DNA of 23,825 nt from the NCBI GenBank assembly GCA_937906775.1, contig CALCUD010000043.1:1-23825 (forward strand), given 5' to 3'. Below are positions 1 to 6,788 of this stretch, in pieces. Origin of the DNA: an uncultured Clostridia bacterium (GTDB taxonomy: Bacteria; Bacillota; Clostridia; Christensenellales; Aristaeellaceae). Each line of letters opens with the position of its first letter. The stretch's first letter is position 1. The position numbers were made by a program, and so were the translations under genes. The notes beneath the pieces are model-generated. The model made no database searches. It was not told the origin of the DNA and saw only the letters and a program-made list of their open reading frames with translations.

Positions 1-1
1 T

Positions 2-115
2 GATGAACGGATCGCTGACGGCTATTATTACTCCAAAACAGTCCGTCTGCTCCGGACGCTTCTGGAAAATCCCGCACTTCTTGAACTGCCGCTGAATGAG
101 GAGGTTGACTATTGA
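2..115 (+). CDS. C-terminal end of an E2-like (2-oxoacid dehydrogenase type) acyltransferase, partial
   Basis: Only the last 37 codons are in the window, ending in TGA at 113-115. The fragment contains DERIADG followed by a hydrophobic helix and LLENPALLEL. This resembles the DHRxxDG active-site motif and final helix of the CoA-dependent acyltransferase fold found in 2-oxoacid dehydrogenase E2 subunits and chloramphenicol acetyltransferase relatives. The usual catalytic His is Glu here (DER instead of DHR), so it may not be a classical E2. Its stop shares one base with the ATG of the following ligase, so the two are translationally coupled and probably act on the same acyl group. Family assignment from such a short piece is tentative; the reading frame itself is clear. 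Confidence 0.55.
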   Translation, partial: DERIADGYYYSKTVRLLRTLLENPALLELPLNEEVDY

Positions 116-1836
116 TGAGTATCACAGAAGTTAAAACCCCGTGGGCAAAAGCTATGGGAAGCATTCCGATGCATCTGGAATATCCCGAAGGCTCTATGTA
201 CGATGCCGTTGAGGCTGTCGCCTCCCAATATCCCAATCAGGTGGCCTTTGATTTTATGGGGCGCTCCACTACCTATAAACAGATGATGGTCAATATCAAA
301 AACTGCGCCATGGCGCTCCGTACGATCGGCGTCCGGGAAAACGACAAAGTAACGATTGCTCTGCCAAACTGTCCACAGGCGATTTATATGCTTTATGCCG
401 TCAACATGGTCGGCGCTATTGCGAATATGATTCACCCCCTTTCCGCCGAGAAAGAGATCGAATTCTATCTGAATGAATCCGAAAGCGTTACAGCCATCAC
501 GTTGGACCAGTTCTATCACAAGTTTGAATCCATCCGTCAGAATACCAAGGTCGTCAATATGATCATTGCGAGCGTCAAGGACGAACTGTCCAAGCCGATC
601 CGCTACGGATATATGATGACTGAAGGCCGGAAAATACAAAAAATTCCCGATGATGCTCCTGTGATCCGGTGGAACGATTTCCTTCGAATGAGCCGTCATT
701 GCTTTTATGATTACCGTGTCAAACGCGCTTCCGACGACCCGGCGGTCATTCTTTACTCCGGCGGCACCACCGGAACAACCAAAGGTATCGTTCTTACCAA
801 CTATAATTTCAATGCATTGGGAGAACAGGTAAAGGCTGCGAATCCCATGTTCCGTCCCGGTGATCGCATGCTGGCCGCTATGCCGTTGTTCCACGGCTTC
901 GGTCTCGGTGTTTGCGTCCATACTATGCTCTCGCAGGGGGGACGCTGTATCCTGATCCCGCGTTTCACACCCAAGAGTTACGCAAAACAAATGGTCAAGT
1001 ACAAATGTAATTTCATTGCCGGCGTACCCACCCTGTATGAGGCGCTTCTCCGTCTGCCGACAATGGATGGAGCGGATCTCAGTTCTCTGAAGGGTGTTTT
1101 CTCCGGCGGTGACTCTTTGTCCATCGAACTGAAAAAGAAACTGGACAAATTCCTTTATGATCATAAAGCCGTCATCCAGATCCGTGAAGGTTACGGCACG
1201 ACAGAAACCGTCACCGCGTGCTGTCTGACGCCGCCGACCATGTTCAAAGAAGGAAGCATCGGTATTCCCTTCCCGGATACCTATATTAAGATCGTCAAAC
1301 CCGGCACTGCCGAAGAGCTGCCCTACGGCGAGGAAGGCGAGATCCTGCTGGCCGGCCCGACCGTGATGAAGGAATACATGAAACATCCGGACGAAACGGC
1401 GCAAACCCTCCGTCTCCACGATGACGGCATGACCTGGGTCTACACGGGTGATCTCGGAATCATGGACAACGAAGGTTTCATTTACTTCCGCGGCCGTGCC
1501 AAACGGATGATCATCTCCTCCGGCTATAATATCTATCCCAGCCAGCTTGAAAATATCCTGGACGCGCATGAAAAGGTTCAGATGAGCTGTTTCATCGGAG
1601 TTCCGGATCCTTATCGCATCCAGAAGGTCAAAGCTTTTGTCAAGCTTGCCGCCGGTGTTCCCGCGAATGAGGAAACCAAAGAAGAACTGATGAACTACTG
1701 CCGTAAGCATATTGCAAAATATTCCATGCCGTATGACATCGAATTCCGGGAGGAACTCCCCAAGACGCTGGTCGGCAAGGTTGCCTACCGGATTCTGGAA
1801 GAGGAAGAAGAAAGCAAACTTGAGAAGAACGCGTAA
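115..1836 (+). CDS. AMP-binding acyl-CoA ligase (ANL superfamily)
   Basis: The 573-residue protein has the full ANL (acyl-CoA synthetase) signature set: the P-loop YSGGTTGTTKG near residues 214-224, EGYGTTE near 358-364, YTGDLG near 443-448, the hinge region GRAKRMIISSGYNIYPSQLE near 460-479, and the C-terminal catalytic Lys near 555 in LVGKVAYRIL. It should activate a carboxylic acid to an acyl-adenylate and transfer it to CoA or another thiol; the substrate cannot be read from the sequence. I chose ATG 115, which overlaps the previous stop as TGATG, with GAGGAGG at 98-104 ten bases upstream. A TTG at 112 is an in-frame alternative. There is no signal peptide, so it is cytoplasmic. The pairing with an E2-like acyltransferase suggests a two-step activation and transfer. 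Confidence 0.9.
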   Translation: MSITEVKTPWAKAMGSIPMHLEYPEGSMYDAVEAVASQYPNQVAFDFMGRSTTYKQMMVNIKNCAMALRTIGVRENDKVTIALPNCPQAIYMLYAVNMVGAIANMIHPLSAEKEIEFYLNESESVTAITLDQFYHKFESIRQNTKVVNMIIASVKDELSKPIRYGYMMTEGRKIQKIPDDAPVIRWNDFLRMSRHCFYDYRVKRASDDPAVILYSGGTTGTTKGIVLTNYNFNALGEQVKAANPMFRPGDRMLAAMPLFHGFGLGVCVHTMLSQGGRCILIPRFTPKSYAKQMVKYKCNFIAGVPTLYEALLRLPTMDGADLSSLKGVFSGGDSLSIELKKKLDKFLYDHKAVIQIREGYGTTETVTACCLTPPTMFKEGSIGIPFPDTYIKIVKPGTAEELPYGEEGEILLAGPTVMKEYMKHPDETAQTLRLHDDGMTWVYTGDLGIMDNEGFIYFRGRAKRMIISSGYNIYPSQLENILDAHEKVQMSCFIGVPDPYRIQKVKAFVKLAAGVPANEETKEELMNYCRKHIAKYSMPYDIEFREELPKTLVGKVAYRILEEEEESKLEKNA

Positions 1837-1849
1837 CCCGGGATCATTC

Positions 1850-1880
1850 ATGCCGCCGGTCATCTGCCGGCGGTATCTTT
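1850..1880 (+). terminator. Possible terminator after the AMP ligase
   Basis: A strong inverted repeat (CCGCCGG at 1853-1859, CCGGCGG at 1867-1873, extendable by a G-T and two A-T pairs) lies 13 bases after the ligase stop and is followed by TATCTTTAT. The stem is strong but the T tract is weak, so termination may be partial. Confidence 0.55.
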
Positions 1881-1973
1881 ATATCCTGCCGTTCATTCAT
1901 CTATACCCGAATAAAAGTACTCAAAAAACATAGTTTTTCCAGCCTGTATTGGCATCCTTTGCAAAAAACTCAC

Positions 1974-2000
1974 TTCCTGTTAAAGGAAAGTTTCTTTTTT
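1974..2000 (+). terminator. Weak second terminator candidate in the convergent intergenic region
   Basis: TTCCT (1974-1978) and AGGAA (1984-1988) form a short stem followed by TTTCTTTTTT (1991-2000). The stem is only five pairs, but the T tract is good and the site lies between two convergent transcripts (ligase on +, ssrA on -). The rest of 1881-2019 is AT-rich with no gene that I can support. Confidence 0.3.
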
Positions 2001-2019
2001 CATGGCAAACAGCTGAAAA

Positions 2020-2055
2020 TAAAAAATGACCTCCCCGCTTAAGAGCGAGGAGACC
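2020..2055 (-). terminator. Rho-independent terminator of the smpB-ssrA unit
   Basis: On the minus strand a 12-pair stem (2055-2044 with 2039-2028, a few G-U pairs, loop of four) is followed by a T-rich run complementary to 2016-2026. It lies 25 bases beyond the mature 3' end of tmRNA and is the obvious end of that transcript. Confidence 0.85.
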
Positions 2056-2079
2056 AAGATTTCCGTTAAGGAAATCATG

Positions 2080-2421
2080 TGGAGATGAGGGGAGTCGAAC
2101 CCCTGTCCGAAGATCCGTCCGCATAACTTTCTCCGAGCGCATTCCGTGATTTGATTTCCCTCCGTGAACCGTCCGCGAAAAAACTGTCCGGGAGGTAGCT
2201 TCATGATTACGGACTTCGCCGCAAAGCTTAGGCGGAGCTCGTTCCCTGCGTTAATGACGCCGGTATCCTGATCCGCAGGCGGTCAGGGCCGACGCGCGGC
2301 ATTACGCCGCGAAAGCGAAATCGCTATTGTCAGTTATTGTTTTTTCCCGTTTTTACGCGGTACAGGATCCGCGGCTCGCTTATTATGCCTCCGATATCCC
2401 CGTCGAAACCGGATCATCCCC
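2080..2421 (-). ncRNA. ssrA: tmRNA (transfer-messenger RNA)
   Basis: tmRNA rescues ribosomes stalled on broken mRNA: it is charged with alanine, enters with SmpB, and encodes a degradation tag. The 3' tRNA-like end is diagnostic, with the T-arm AGGGGTTCGACTCCCCT followed by the acceptor strand CATCTCC. The 5' end is GGGGATG followed by GGTTTCGACGGGG. The acceptor strands pair over seven positions, including a G3-U wobble, the alanyl-tRNA synthetase identity element. The CCA end is not encoded (the gene reads A-CA-TG after the acceptor), so it must be added after transcription. The length is 342 bases, normal for a one-piece tmRNA. The gene starts 35 bases after the smpB stop and is probably cotranscribed with it. 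Confidence 0.96.
2302..2331 (-). other. tmRNA tag reading frame, predicted tag (A)DNSDFAFAA
   Basis: Inside ssrA, the frame that ends in a hydrophobic Ala-Ala tail reads GAC AAT AGC GAT TTC GCT TTC GCG GCG TAA. This gives DNSDFAFAA after the alanine carried by tmRNA. The preceding bases AATAACT match the usual context just before the resume codon (an A at -4), so GAC is the likely resume codon. The C-terminal FAA should be a ClpXP-type degron. The exact first codon is inferred. Confidence 0.8.
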
Positions 2422-2455
2422 ATATCGGCATTCGTCTGACAACAGATTACGCAGT

Positions 2456-2923
2456 TCATTTTTGCTTCTGGCGCAGCGCGCGCTGGATCTCCCGGTCGGA
2501 ATCGCGCTTGGCGATGGAGTCGCGCTTGTCGTGCAGCTGTTTGCCCTTGCAAAGCCCGAGTTGCAACTTAACGCGCCCCTCTTTCAGGTAGATCTCGAGC
2601 GGAATCAGGGTAAAGCCCTGTTTAGCAACTTCCCCGTCCAGCTTGCGGATCTCATTCCGGTGCATCAGCAGCTTTTTGGGCCGGAGCGGATCGCGGTTAA
2701 AGATATTCCCCTGCTCATAGGGGCTGATGTGCATTCCTTCAACCCAAAGCTCCCCGTTGCGGACCTGAACCCAGCTTTCCTTCAGATTGACCTTGCCGAG
2801 CCGGATACTCTTGACTTCAGTTCCGGAAAGCACGAGACCGCATTCAAACCGGTCCTCCACGAAATAATCGTGCCAGGCCTTTTTGTTTTGCGCAATAACC
2901 TTGATTCCAGTCTGATGCGGCAT
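2456..2923 (-). CDS. smpB: SsrA-binding protein SmpB
   Basis: This 155-residue protein has the usual SmpB length and motifs: an N-terminal KVIAQNKKAWHDYFVEDRFE, the GTEVKSIR segment, HISPYEQGN, then HRNEIRKLDG and a basic C-terminal tail ending RDSDREIQRALRQKQK. It binds the tRNA-like part of tmRNA and mimics the missing codon-anticodon stem in the ribosomal decoding centre. The open frame extends 13 codons upstream, but AAAGGAGG at 2937-2930 lies six bases before the ATG at 2923, which fixes the start at MPHQTG. ssrA follows immediately downstream. A consensus promoter sits about 30 bases upstream. Confidence 0.96.
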   Translation of the reverse strand: MPHQTGIKVIAQNKKAWHDYFVEDRFECGLVLSGTEVKSIRLGKVNLKESWVQVRNGELWVEGMHISPYEQGNIFNRDPLRPKKLLMHRNEIRKLDGEVAKQGFTLIPLEIYLKEGRVKLQLGLCKGKQLHDKRDSIAKRDSDREIQRALRQKQK

Positions 2924-2929
2924 CCCATT

Positions 2930-2937
2930 CCTCCTTT
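2930..2937 (-). promoter_or_regulatory. Shine-Dalgarno site fixing the smpB start
   Basis: AAAGGAGG on the minus strand lies six bases before ATG 2923. This rules out the longer open frame that begins at 2962. Confidence 0.8.
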
Positions 2938-2952
2938 GCGGAACCGATATAT

Positions 2953-2981
2953 AGTATATCATAGTCAGTTTCCCTTTTCAA
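2953..2981 (-). promoter_or_regulatory. Sigma-A type promoter for smpB-ssrA
   Basis: On the minus strand TTGAAA (2981-2976) and TATACT (2958-2953) are separated by exactly 17 bases, each one mismatch from consensus. Transcription should start about 2946, shortly before the smpB ribosome site. Confidence 0.7.
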
Positions 2982-3003
2982 TCCATTCTCCATCTGATAT
3001 AAT
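2975..3003 (+). promoter_or_regulatory. Sigma-A type promoter for proA
   Basis: TTTTCA (2975-2980) and a perfect TATAAT (2998-3003) are spaced by 17 bases, 26 bases before the proA ATG. Its -35 box overlaps the smpB -35 box on the opposite strand. Confidence 0.65.
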
Positions 3004-3028
3004 AAAGGTTCTGAAAGGAGTGTTTCCC

Positions 3029-4324
3029 ATGGATCTTCACGAAATTTCCCTTCGTGCACGTAAGGCATTTTATGAAATCAGCGGTGCGTCCGCTTCGCTC
3101 CGGAATCAGGTCATGCATGCCCTCGCCCGCGCGCTGGAGAGCCGCAAAGAATCAATTTTCGAAGCCAATAAGCTGGATTTTTCTGAAGCCGAAGCCTCCG
3201 GCCTTGCCATGCCGCTGCTGCAGCGACTCCGGTTTGACGAGGGAAAACTTTCTTCTGTCATAGCCGGTCTCAACGAGCTCGCCGGGTTGGAAGATCCCAT
3301 CGGAAAGACGACCTACGCCAACGAACTGACGGAAGGTCTGAAGCTTTATCGAGTCACCTGTCCCATCGGCGTCATCGGGGTGATCTTTGAAAGCCGTCCT
3401 GACGCACTGATCCAGATTGCTTCTCTCGCGATCAAAAGCGGAAATGCCGTTCTTCTCAAAGGAGGCCGGGAGGCGTTAAGAACCAACCAGATCCTTTGTT
3501 CCTGCGTCCGGGACGCGCTTCGCAACTGCGGTTTGAATCCTGACGCGGCCCAATTGCTGGAAACGCGTGAGGATGTTGCCGCAATGTTGAAAGAGGATAC
3601 GCTGATCGATCTGATCATTCCGCGCGGAAGCAACGCTTTTGTCCGGTATATCATAGATAACAGCCGAATCCCCGTTTTGGGCCATGCCGACGGCATCTGC
3701 CACGTCTATATCGACTCCCCCTGCGATCCCGAAATCGCCATACGCGTTGCGGTTGACAGCAAAACGCAGAATGTCTCCGTCTGCAATGCGATGGAAACGC
3801 TGCTGGTGAACCGTGAAGTCGCGGAATCGATCCTTCCTCCTCTGGCCATCCGTCTCCGTTCGGTGAATGTCCGTCTTCTCGGCGACGACCGTGTTCAGTC
3901 CCTCATTTCCTGCGAGGCCGCCACGAACAGGGACTGGGCGACAGAGTATCTCGACTGGACGCTATCCATTAAGATTGTCGACTCGCTTGACGAGGCCATA
4001 GACCATATCAATACCTTCGGTTCGCACCATACCGACTGTATTGTTTCCGAAAGCGATGAGCACGCTTCCCGCTTCATGACACTGGTCGACAGCGCCGGTG
4101 TCTATCGTAATGTGTCGACCCGCTTCGCGGACGGTTTTGTCTACGGATTCGGTGCCGAAGTCGGAATCGCAACAGGTAAGCTTCACGCCCGCGGACCGAT
4201 GGGGCTGGAGGGGCTGACCACCTATAAGTACAAGCTTCTCGGCTCCGGTCAGACGATGGCTGAAGTGAAGTCCGGCATTGTTCCCTTTGTCCACAGGCGG
4301 CTGGACGAATCCTGTCCCCTGTAA
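3029..4324 (+). CDS. proA: Gamma-glutamyl phosphate reductase (glutamate-5-semialdehyde dehydrogenase)
   Basis: ProA reduces gamma-glutamyl phosphate to glutamate-5-semialdehyde with NADPH, the second step of proline synthesis, in the cytoplasm. The 431-residue length is typical. Diagnostic stretches are GVIGVIFESRPDALIQIASL (about 114-133), LLKGGREA, the catalytic Cys near 252 in KTQNVSVCNAMET, and the C-terminal ARGPMGLEGLTTYKY. The frame is open far upstream through the antisense of smpB, but ATG 3029 with GAAAGGAG at 3013-3020 and a promoter just before it is the clear start. No proB (glutamate 5-kinase) or proC is nearby, so the pathway is split in this genome. rluB follows after 37 bases with no terminator between. 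Confidence 0.95.
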   Translation: MDLHEISLRARKAFYEISGASASLRNQVMHALARALESRKESIFEANKLDFSEAEASGLAMPLLQRLRFDEGKLSSVIAGLNELAGLEDPIGKTTYANELTEGLKLYRVTCPIGVIGVIFESRPDALIQIASLAIKSGNAVLLKGGREALRTNQILCSCVRDALRNCGLNPDAAQLLETREDVAAMLKEDTLIDLIIPRGSNAFVRYIIDNSRIPVLGHADGICHVYIDSPCDPEIAIRVAVDSKTQNVSVCNAMETLLVNREVAESILPPLAIRLRSVNVRLLGDDRVQSLISCEAATNRDWATEYLDWTLSIKIVDSLDEAIDHINTFGSHHTDCIVSESDEHASRFMTLVDSAGVYRNVSTRFADGFVYGFGAEVGIATGKLHARGPMGLEGLTTYKYKLLGSGQTMAEVKSGIVPFVHRRLDESCPL

Positions 4325-4361
4325 CTGTTCCCCAAATTCGCTTCCGGAGGATGATCATTCC

Positions 4362-5072
4362 ATGATGAGACTGCAGAAATATCTGGCTGTTTGCGGCGTC
4401 GCGTCCCGTCGAACCGCCGAAAAAATGATTGCCGACGGCAAAGTTATGGTAAACGGGATCACCGTTCGTGAAATGGGCGTACAGATCGATGAGGAGAAGG
4501 ATACCGTCTTTGTCGAAGGAAACAAAATCCATCCGGAAACCGAAAAGCACTATATCGTCTACAACAAGCCCATCGGGGAAGTGACAACCGTCACCGATCC
4601 CGAAGGCCGCGCCACGGTGATGGATAAATTTCACGACTACCCTGTACGCCTGTTTCCGGTCGGGCGGCTTGACTATGACAGCGAGGGACTCCTGCTTTTG
4701 ACCAATGACGGCGATCTGATGAACCGTCTGCTCCATCCGAGTCACGAGGTCGACAAGACCTATCTGACCAAGGTTTCCGATCATGTGACGCCGGATGAGA
4801 TCGTCCGTCTGAAAAACGGCGTTATGATTGACGGCCGGCTCACCTCACCCGCCAGAATCCGTCTGATCCGGACCGAAACATTCTGCACCGTTCTGTTGGT
4901 AACGATTCATGAGGGACGTAACCGTCAGGTGCGCAAAATGGTTGAAGCGATCGGTCATCAGGTGATCCATCTGAAGCGCGTCGGATTCGGTCCGGTGATC
5001 CTCGGTGATTTGCCTGTCGGCCGGTGGCGTCCGCTGACCGAAGAAGAGCTCCGGAAGCTTACGGCGGTTTAG
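4362..5072 (+). CDS. rluB: RsuA/RluB-family rRNA pseudouridine synthase
   Basis: The 236-residue protein has an N-terminal S4 RNA-binding domain (about 1-60, MRLQKYLAVCGVASRRTAE) and a pseudouridine synthase domain with the active-site motif GRLDYDSEGLLLLTNDG, whose catalytic Asp is near residue 104. NKPIGEVTTVTDPEGR and EGRNRQVRKM are the other family boxes. The EGR...TV signature favours the RluB/RluF branch (23S rRNA) over RsuA (16S), but the target uridine cannot be settled by eye. Two ATGs stand together at 4362 and 4365. The site CGGAGG at 4345-4350 is 11-14 bases away, a little long. It probably shares the proA transcript. Confidence 0.9.
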   Translation: MMRLQKYLAVCGVASRRTAEKMIADGKVMVNGITVREMGVQIDEEKDTVFVEGNKIHPETEKHYIVYNKPIGEVTTVTDPEGRATVMDKFHDYPVRLFPVGRLDYDSEGLLLLTNDGDLMNRLLHPSHEVDKTYLTKVSDHVTPDEIVRLKNGVMIDGRLTSPARIRLIRTETFCTVLLVTIHEGRNRQVRKMVEAIGHQVIHLKRVGFGPVILGDLPVGRWRPLTEEELRKLTAV

Positions 5073-5128
5073 CTGTGAAGTTCCAACGCCGCCAGCCTCC
5101 GCGCAGCAGAATATTCTCACATTTTTCC

Positions 5129-5156
5129 TTGACAAAAGCTTTTTTTCTGATATAAT
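5129..5156 (+). promoter_or_regulatory. Consensus promoter of tRNA-Ser
   Basis: Perfect TTGACA (5129-5134) and perfect TATAAT (5151-5156) with a 16-base spacer lie about 25 bases upstream of the tRNA. This is the strongest promoter sequence in the window, as expected for a stable RNA. Confidence 0.9.
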
Positions 5157-5181
5157 CATTTAAGTGAGCGCAAGCTGACTT

Positions 5182-5269
5182 GGAGAGTTGGCTGAGTGGT
5201 CTAAGGCGCACGACTGGAAATCGTGTGTGGGGTGATACCTCACCTAGGGTTCGAATCCCTAACTCTCCG
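5182..5269 (+). tRNA. tRNA-Ser (anticodon GGA)
   Basis: GGAGAGT (5182-5188) pairs with ACTCTCC (5262-5268), followed by discriminator G. The anticodon stem CACGA/TCGTG encloses the loop CTGGAAA with anticodon GGA at 5216-5218, reading UCC and UCU serine codons. A long variable arm (GGGGTGATACCTC region) and the T loop GGTTCGAATCC confirm a class II serine tRNA. CCA is not encoded. It is a single-gene unit with its own promoter and terminator. Confidence 0.97.
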
Positions 5270-5272
5270 CAT

Positions 5273-5300
5273 AAAGGACGCGAATAGCGTCCTTTTTGTT
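5273..5300 (+). terminator. Terminator of the tRNA-Ser unit
   Basis: AAAGGACGC (5273-5281), a five-base loop and GCGTCCTTT (5287-5295) form a perfect nine-pair stem running into TTTTT, a few bases after the tRNA 3' end. Confidence 0.9.
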
Positions 5301-5338
5301 ATGTCTCCCCATTCTGTTGTATAGGATATATAAAACAC

Positions 5339-5367
5339 TTCCCATATATAGGTAAAAGTGATAAAAT
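5339..5367 (+). promoter_or_regulatory. Candidate promoter for the trkA operon
   Basis: TTCCCA (5339-5344) and TAAAAT (5362-5367) are 17 bases apart in an AT-rich stretch between the tRNA terminator and trkA. The -35 box matches the consensus at four of six positions. The remaining leader (5368-5423) is short and shows no riboswitch that I recognise. Confidence 0.45.
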
Positions 5368-5407
5368 AATTTGTGTTTTGCCCTTCGGGTATAAACGATC
5401 ATTGCCA

Positions 5408-5415
5408 TGAGGAGG
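5408..5415 (+). promoter_or_regulatory. Shine-Dalgarno site selecting a TTG start for trkA
   Basis: TGAGGAGG lies eight bases before TTG 5424. The only upstream start in frame would put unrelated residues before the conserved Rossmann strand. Confidence 0.8.
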
Positions 5416-5423
5416 CGGTCGCC

Positions 5424-6788
5424 TTGCGGATTATTGTGATTGGTGCCGGAAAGGTCGGCTATGTGCTTGCTGAGCATTTGATAGCCGAAGAGCACGATGT
5501 CATCATTGTCGATACCGATGATGAAGTACTCGAACGTTGTCAGGATTCGCTGGACGCGCTCTGTATACGCGGGAACGGTGCGAACGCTAAATCTCTCCTT
5601 GAAGCCGGGGTCGACAGAGCGGACATCGTCATCGCGGCTACCGCGGGCGACGAGGTCAACATGCTCGCCTGCCTGATCTCGAAGCGGCTCGGCGCCAAGT
5701 ATACCATCGCAAGAATTCGCGATCCCGAATACAATGAAAGTCAGATGCTCCTTCAGAACGAAATGGGCATTGACGTTGCGATCAATCCCGAACGTGCGAC
5801 GGCGCTGGAAATCAGCCGTCTGCTTCGTTACCCGTTTGCCGGCAGCATCGAATCCTTTGCCAAGGGTCAGGTCGAAATGATCGAATTCCGCGCGCAGAGC
5901 GATGATGTGATCACCGGTATCCCGATGAAAGATCTTTCCTCTCGCGTGTCGGGACTTCCCCGCGTCCTGTACGCTATGGCTGAACGCAACGGCGAACTGA
6001 TCATTCCGACAGGCGATTTTGTCATCACGCCAGGCGACCGGATTTTTGTATCAGGCGATATGGTCTCCATCACGAACTTCTTCCGCTTTCTGCGTCGCGA
6101 CAGTTTAAAGGTCCGCAGCGTTATGGTGCTCGGCGGCGGGCGTATCTCCTATTATCTCGCACGAATGATTCTCCCTGTCGGCATTCATGTGACGATGTTC
6201 GAAATCAATGAGGACAAAGCCCGCATGATGAGTGAACAGTTCCCCAAAGCAAATATCATTGTCGGCGACGGGACGGATCAGGATATGCTTGAGGAGCAGG
6301 GATTATCCCAGATGGATGCATTTATCTCTCTCTCCAACCGAGACGAGGAAAATCTGATGACCGGGATGTACGCTTCCCGCCACGGCGTCCCGAAAGTGAT
6401 CGCCAAAAACAGCCGGATGGCCTATTCCGATATTCTCAAGGATTTGGGTCTGGATTCCGTCATCAGTCCTCAGGTCATCACCTGTTCCACCATCCTCCGC
6501 TACGTTCGCTCCCGTGAAAACAGCGACGGCACAAAGGTCGAACGTCTGTACCGTCTGCTGGACGGCAAGGCTGAAGCGATCGAATTCATCGGCCGTGAAA
6601 AGGATCCCTACATCGGCATTCCGCTCAAAGAACTGCATATCGCCAGAAATACGCTGGTCGCGGTCATCGTCCGTCAGGGGAAGATCATTATTCCGTTCGG
6701 TAATGATACGGTCGAGGTCGGTGATCACGTGATCATCATCTCCGGAAATTCCGGAATTTCTGATCTAAACGAGGTAATCCGCACATGA
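5424..6788 (+). CDS. trkA: Trk potassium uptake regulatory subunit TrkA
   Basis: TrkA is the cytoplasmic NAD(H)/nucleotide-binding gating ring of the TrkH/KtrB K+ channel. The 454 residues contain two RCK modules in tandem. The first begins at the N-terminus with RIIVIGAGKVG (residues 2-12) and the acidic VDTD that ends the second beta strand. The second begins near residue 230 with VMVLGGGRISYYLA and FEIN. Each is followed by an RCK_C-type domain. The translation start is TTG: the conserved protein begins exactly there and a good ribosome site precedes it. The stop overlaps the trkH start (ATGA), so the two subunits are coupled in translation. Two-domain TrkA of this length is the E. coli-like form rather than single-domain KtrA. 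Confidence 0.93.
   Translation: MRIIVIGAGKVGYVLAEHLIAEEHDVIIVDTDDEVLERCQDSLDALCIRGNGANAKSLLEAGVDRADIVIAATAGDEVNMLACLISKRLGAKYTIARIRDPEYNESQMLLQNEMGIDVAINPERATALEISRLLRYPFAGSIESFAKGQVEMIEFRAQSDDVITGIPMKDLSSRVSGLPRVLYAMAERNGELIIPTGDFVITPGDRIFVSGDMVSITNFFRFLRRDSLKVRSVMVLGGGRISYYLARMILPVGIHVTMFEINEDKARMMSEQFPKANIIVGDGTDQDMLEEQGLSQMDAFISLSNRDEENLMTGMYASRHGVPKVIAKNSRMAYSDILKDLGLDSVISPQVITCSTILRYVRSRENSDGTKVERLYRLLDGKAEAIEFIGREKDPYIGIPLKELHIARNTLVAVIVRQGKIIIPFGNDTVEVGDHVIIISGNSGISDLNEVIRT

Noticed and set aside
109..1863. Long open frame on the minus strand opposite the AMP ligase
   Set aside because: It is the antisense of a complete, motif-rich ligase; its translation has no family features and no ribosome site.
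2327..3028. Plus-strand extension upstream of proA
   Set aside because: It is antisense to smpB and the tmRNA; conserved ProA residues, the promoter and the ribosome site all place the start at 3029.
5063..5090. GGCGG ... CCGCC inverted repeat after rluB as a terminator
   Set aside because: Only five pairs, a large loop and no T tract; not convincing.
5368..5423. Possible K+ or c-di-AMP riboswitch before trkA
   Set aside because: The leader is too short (about 55 bases) and shows no matching helices.
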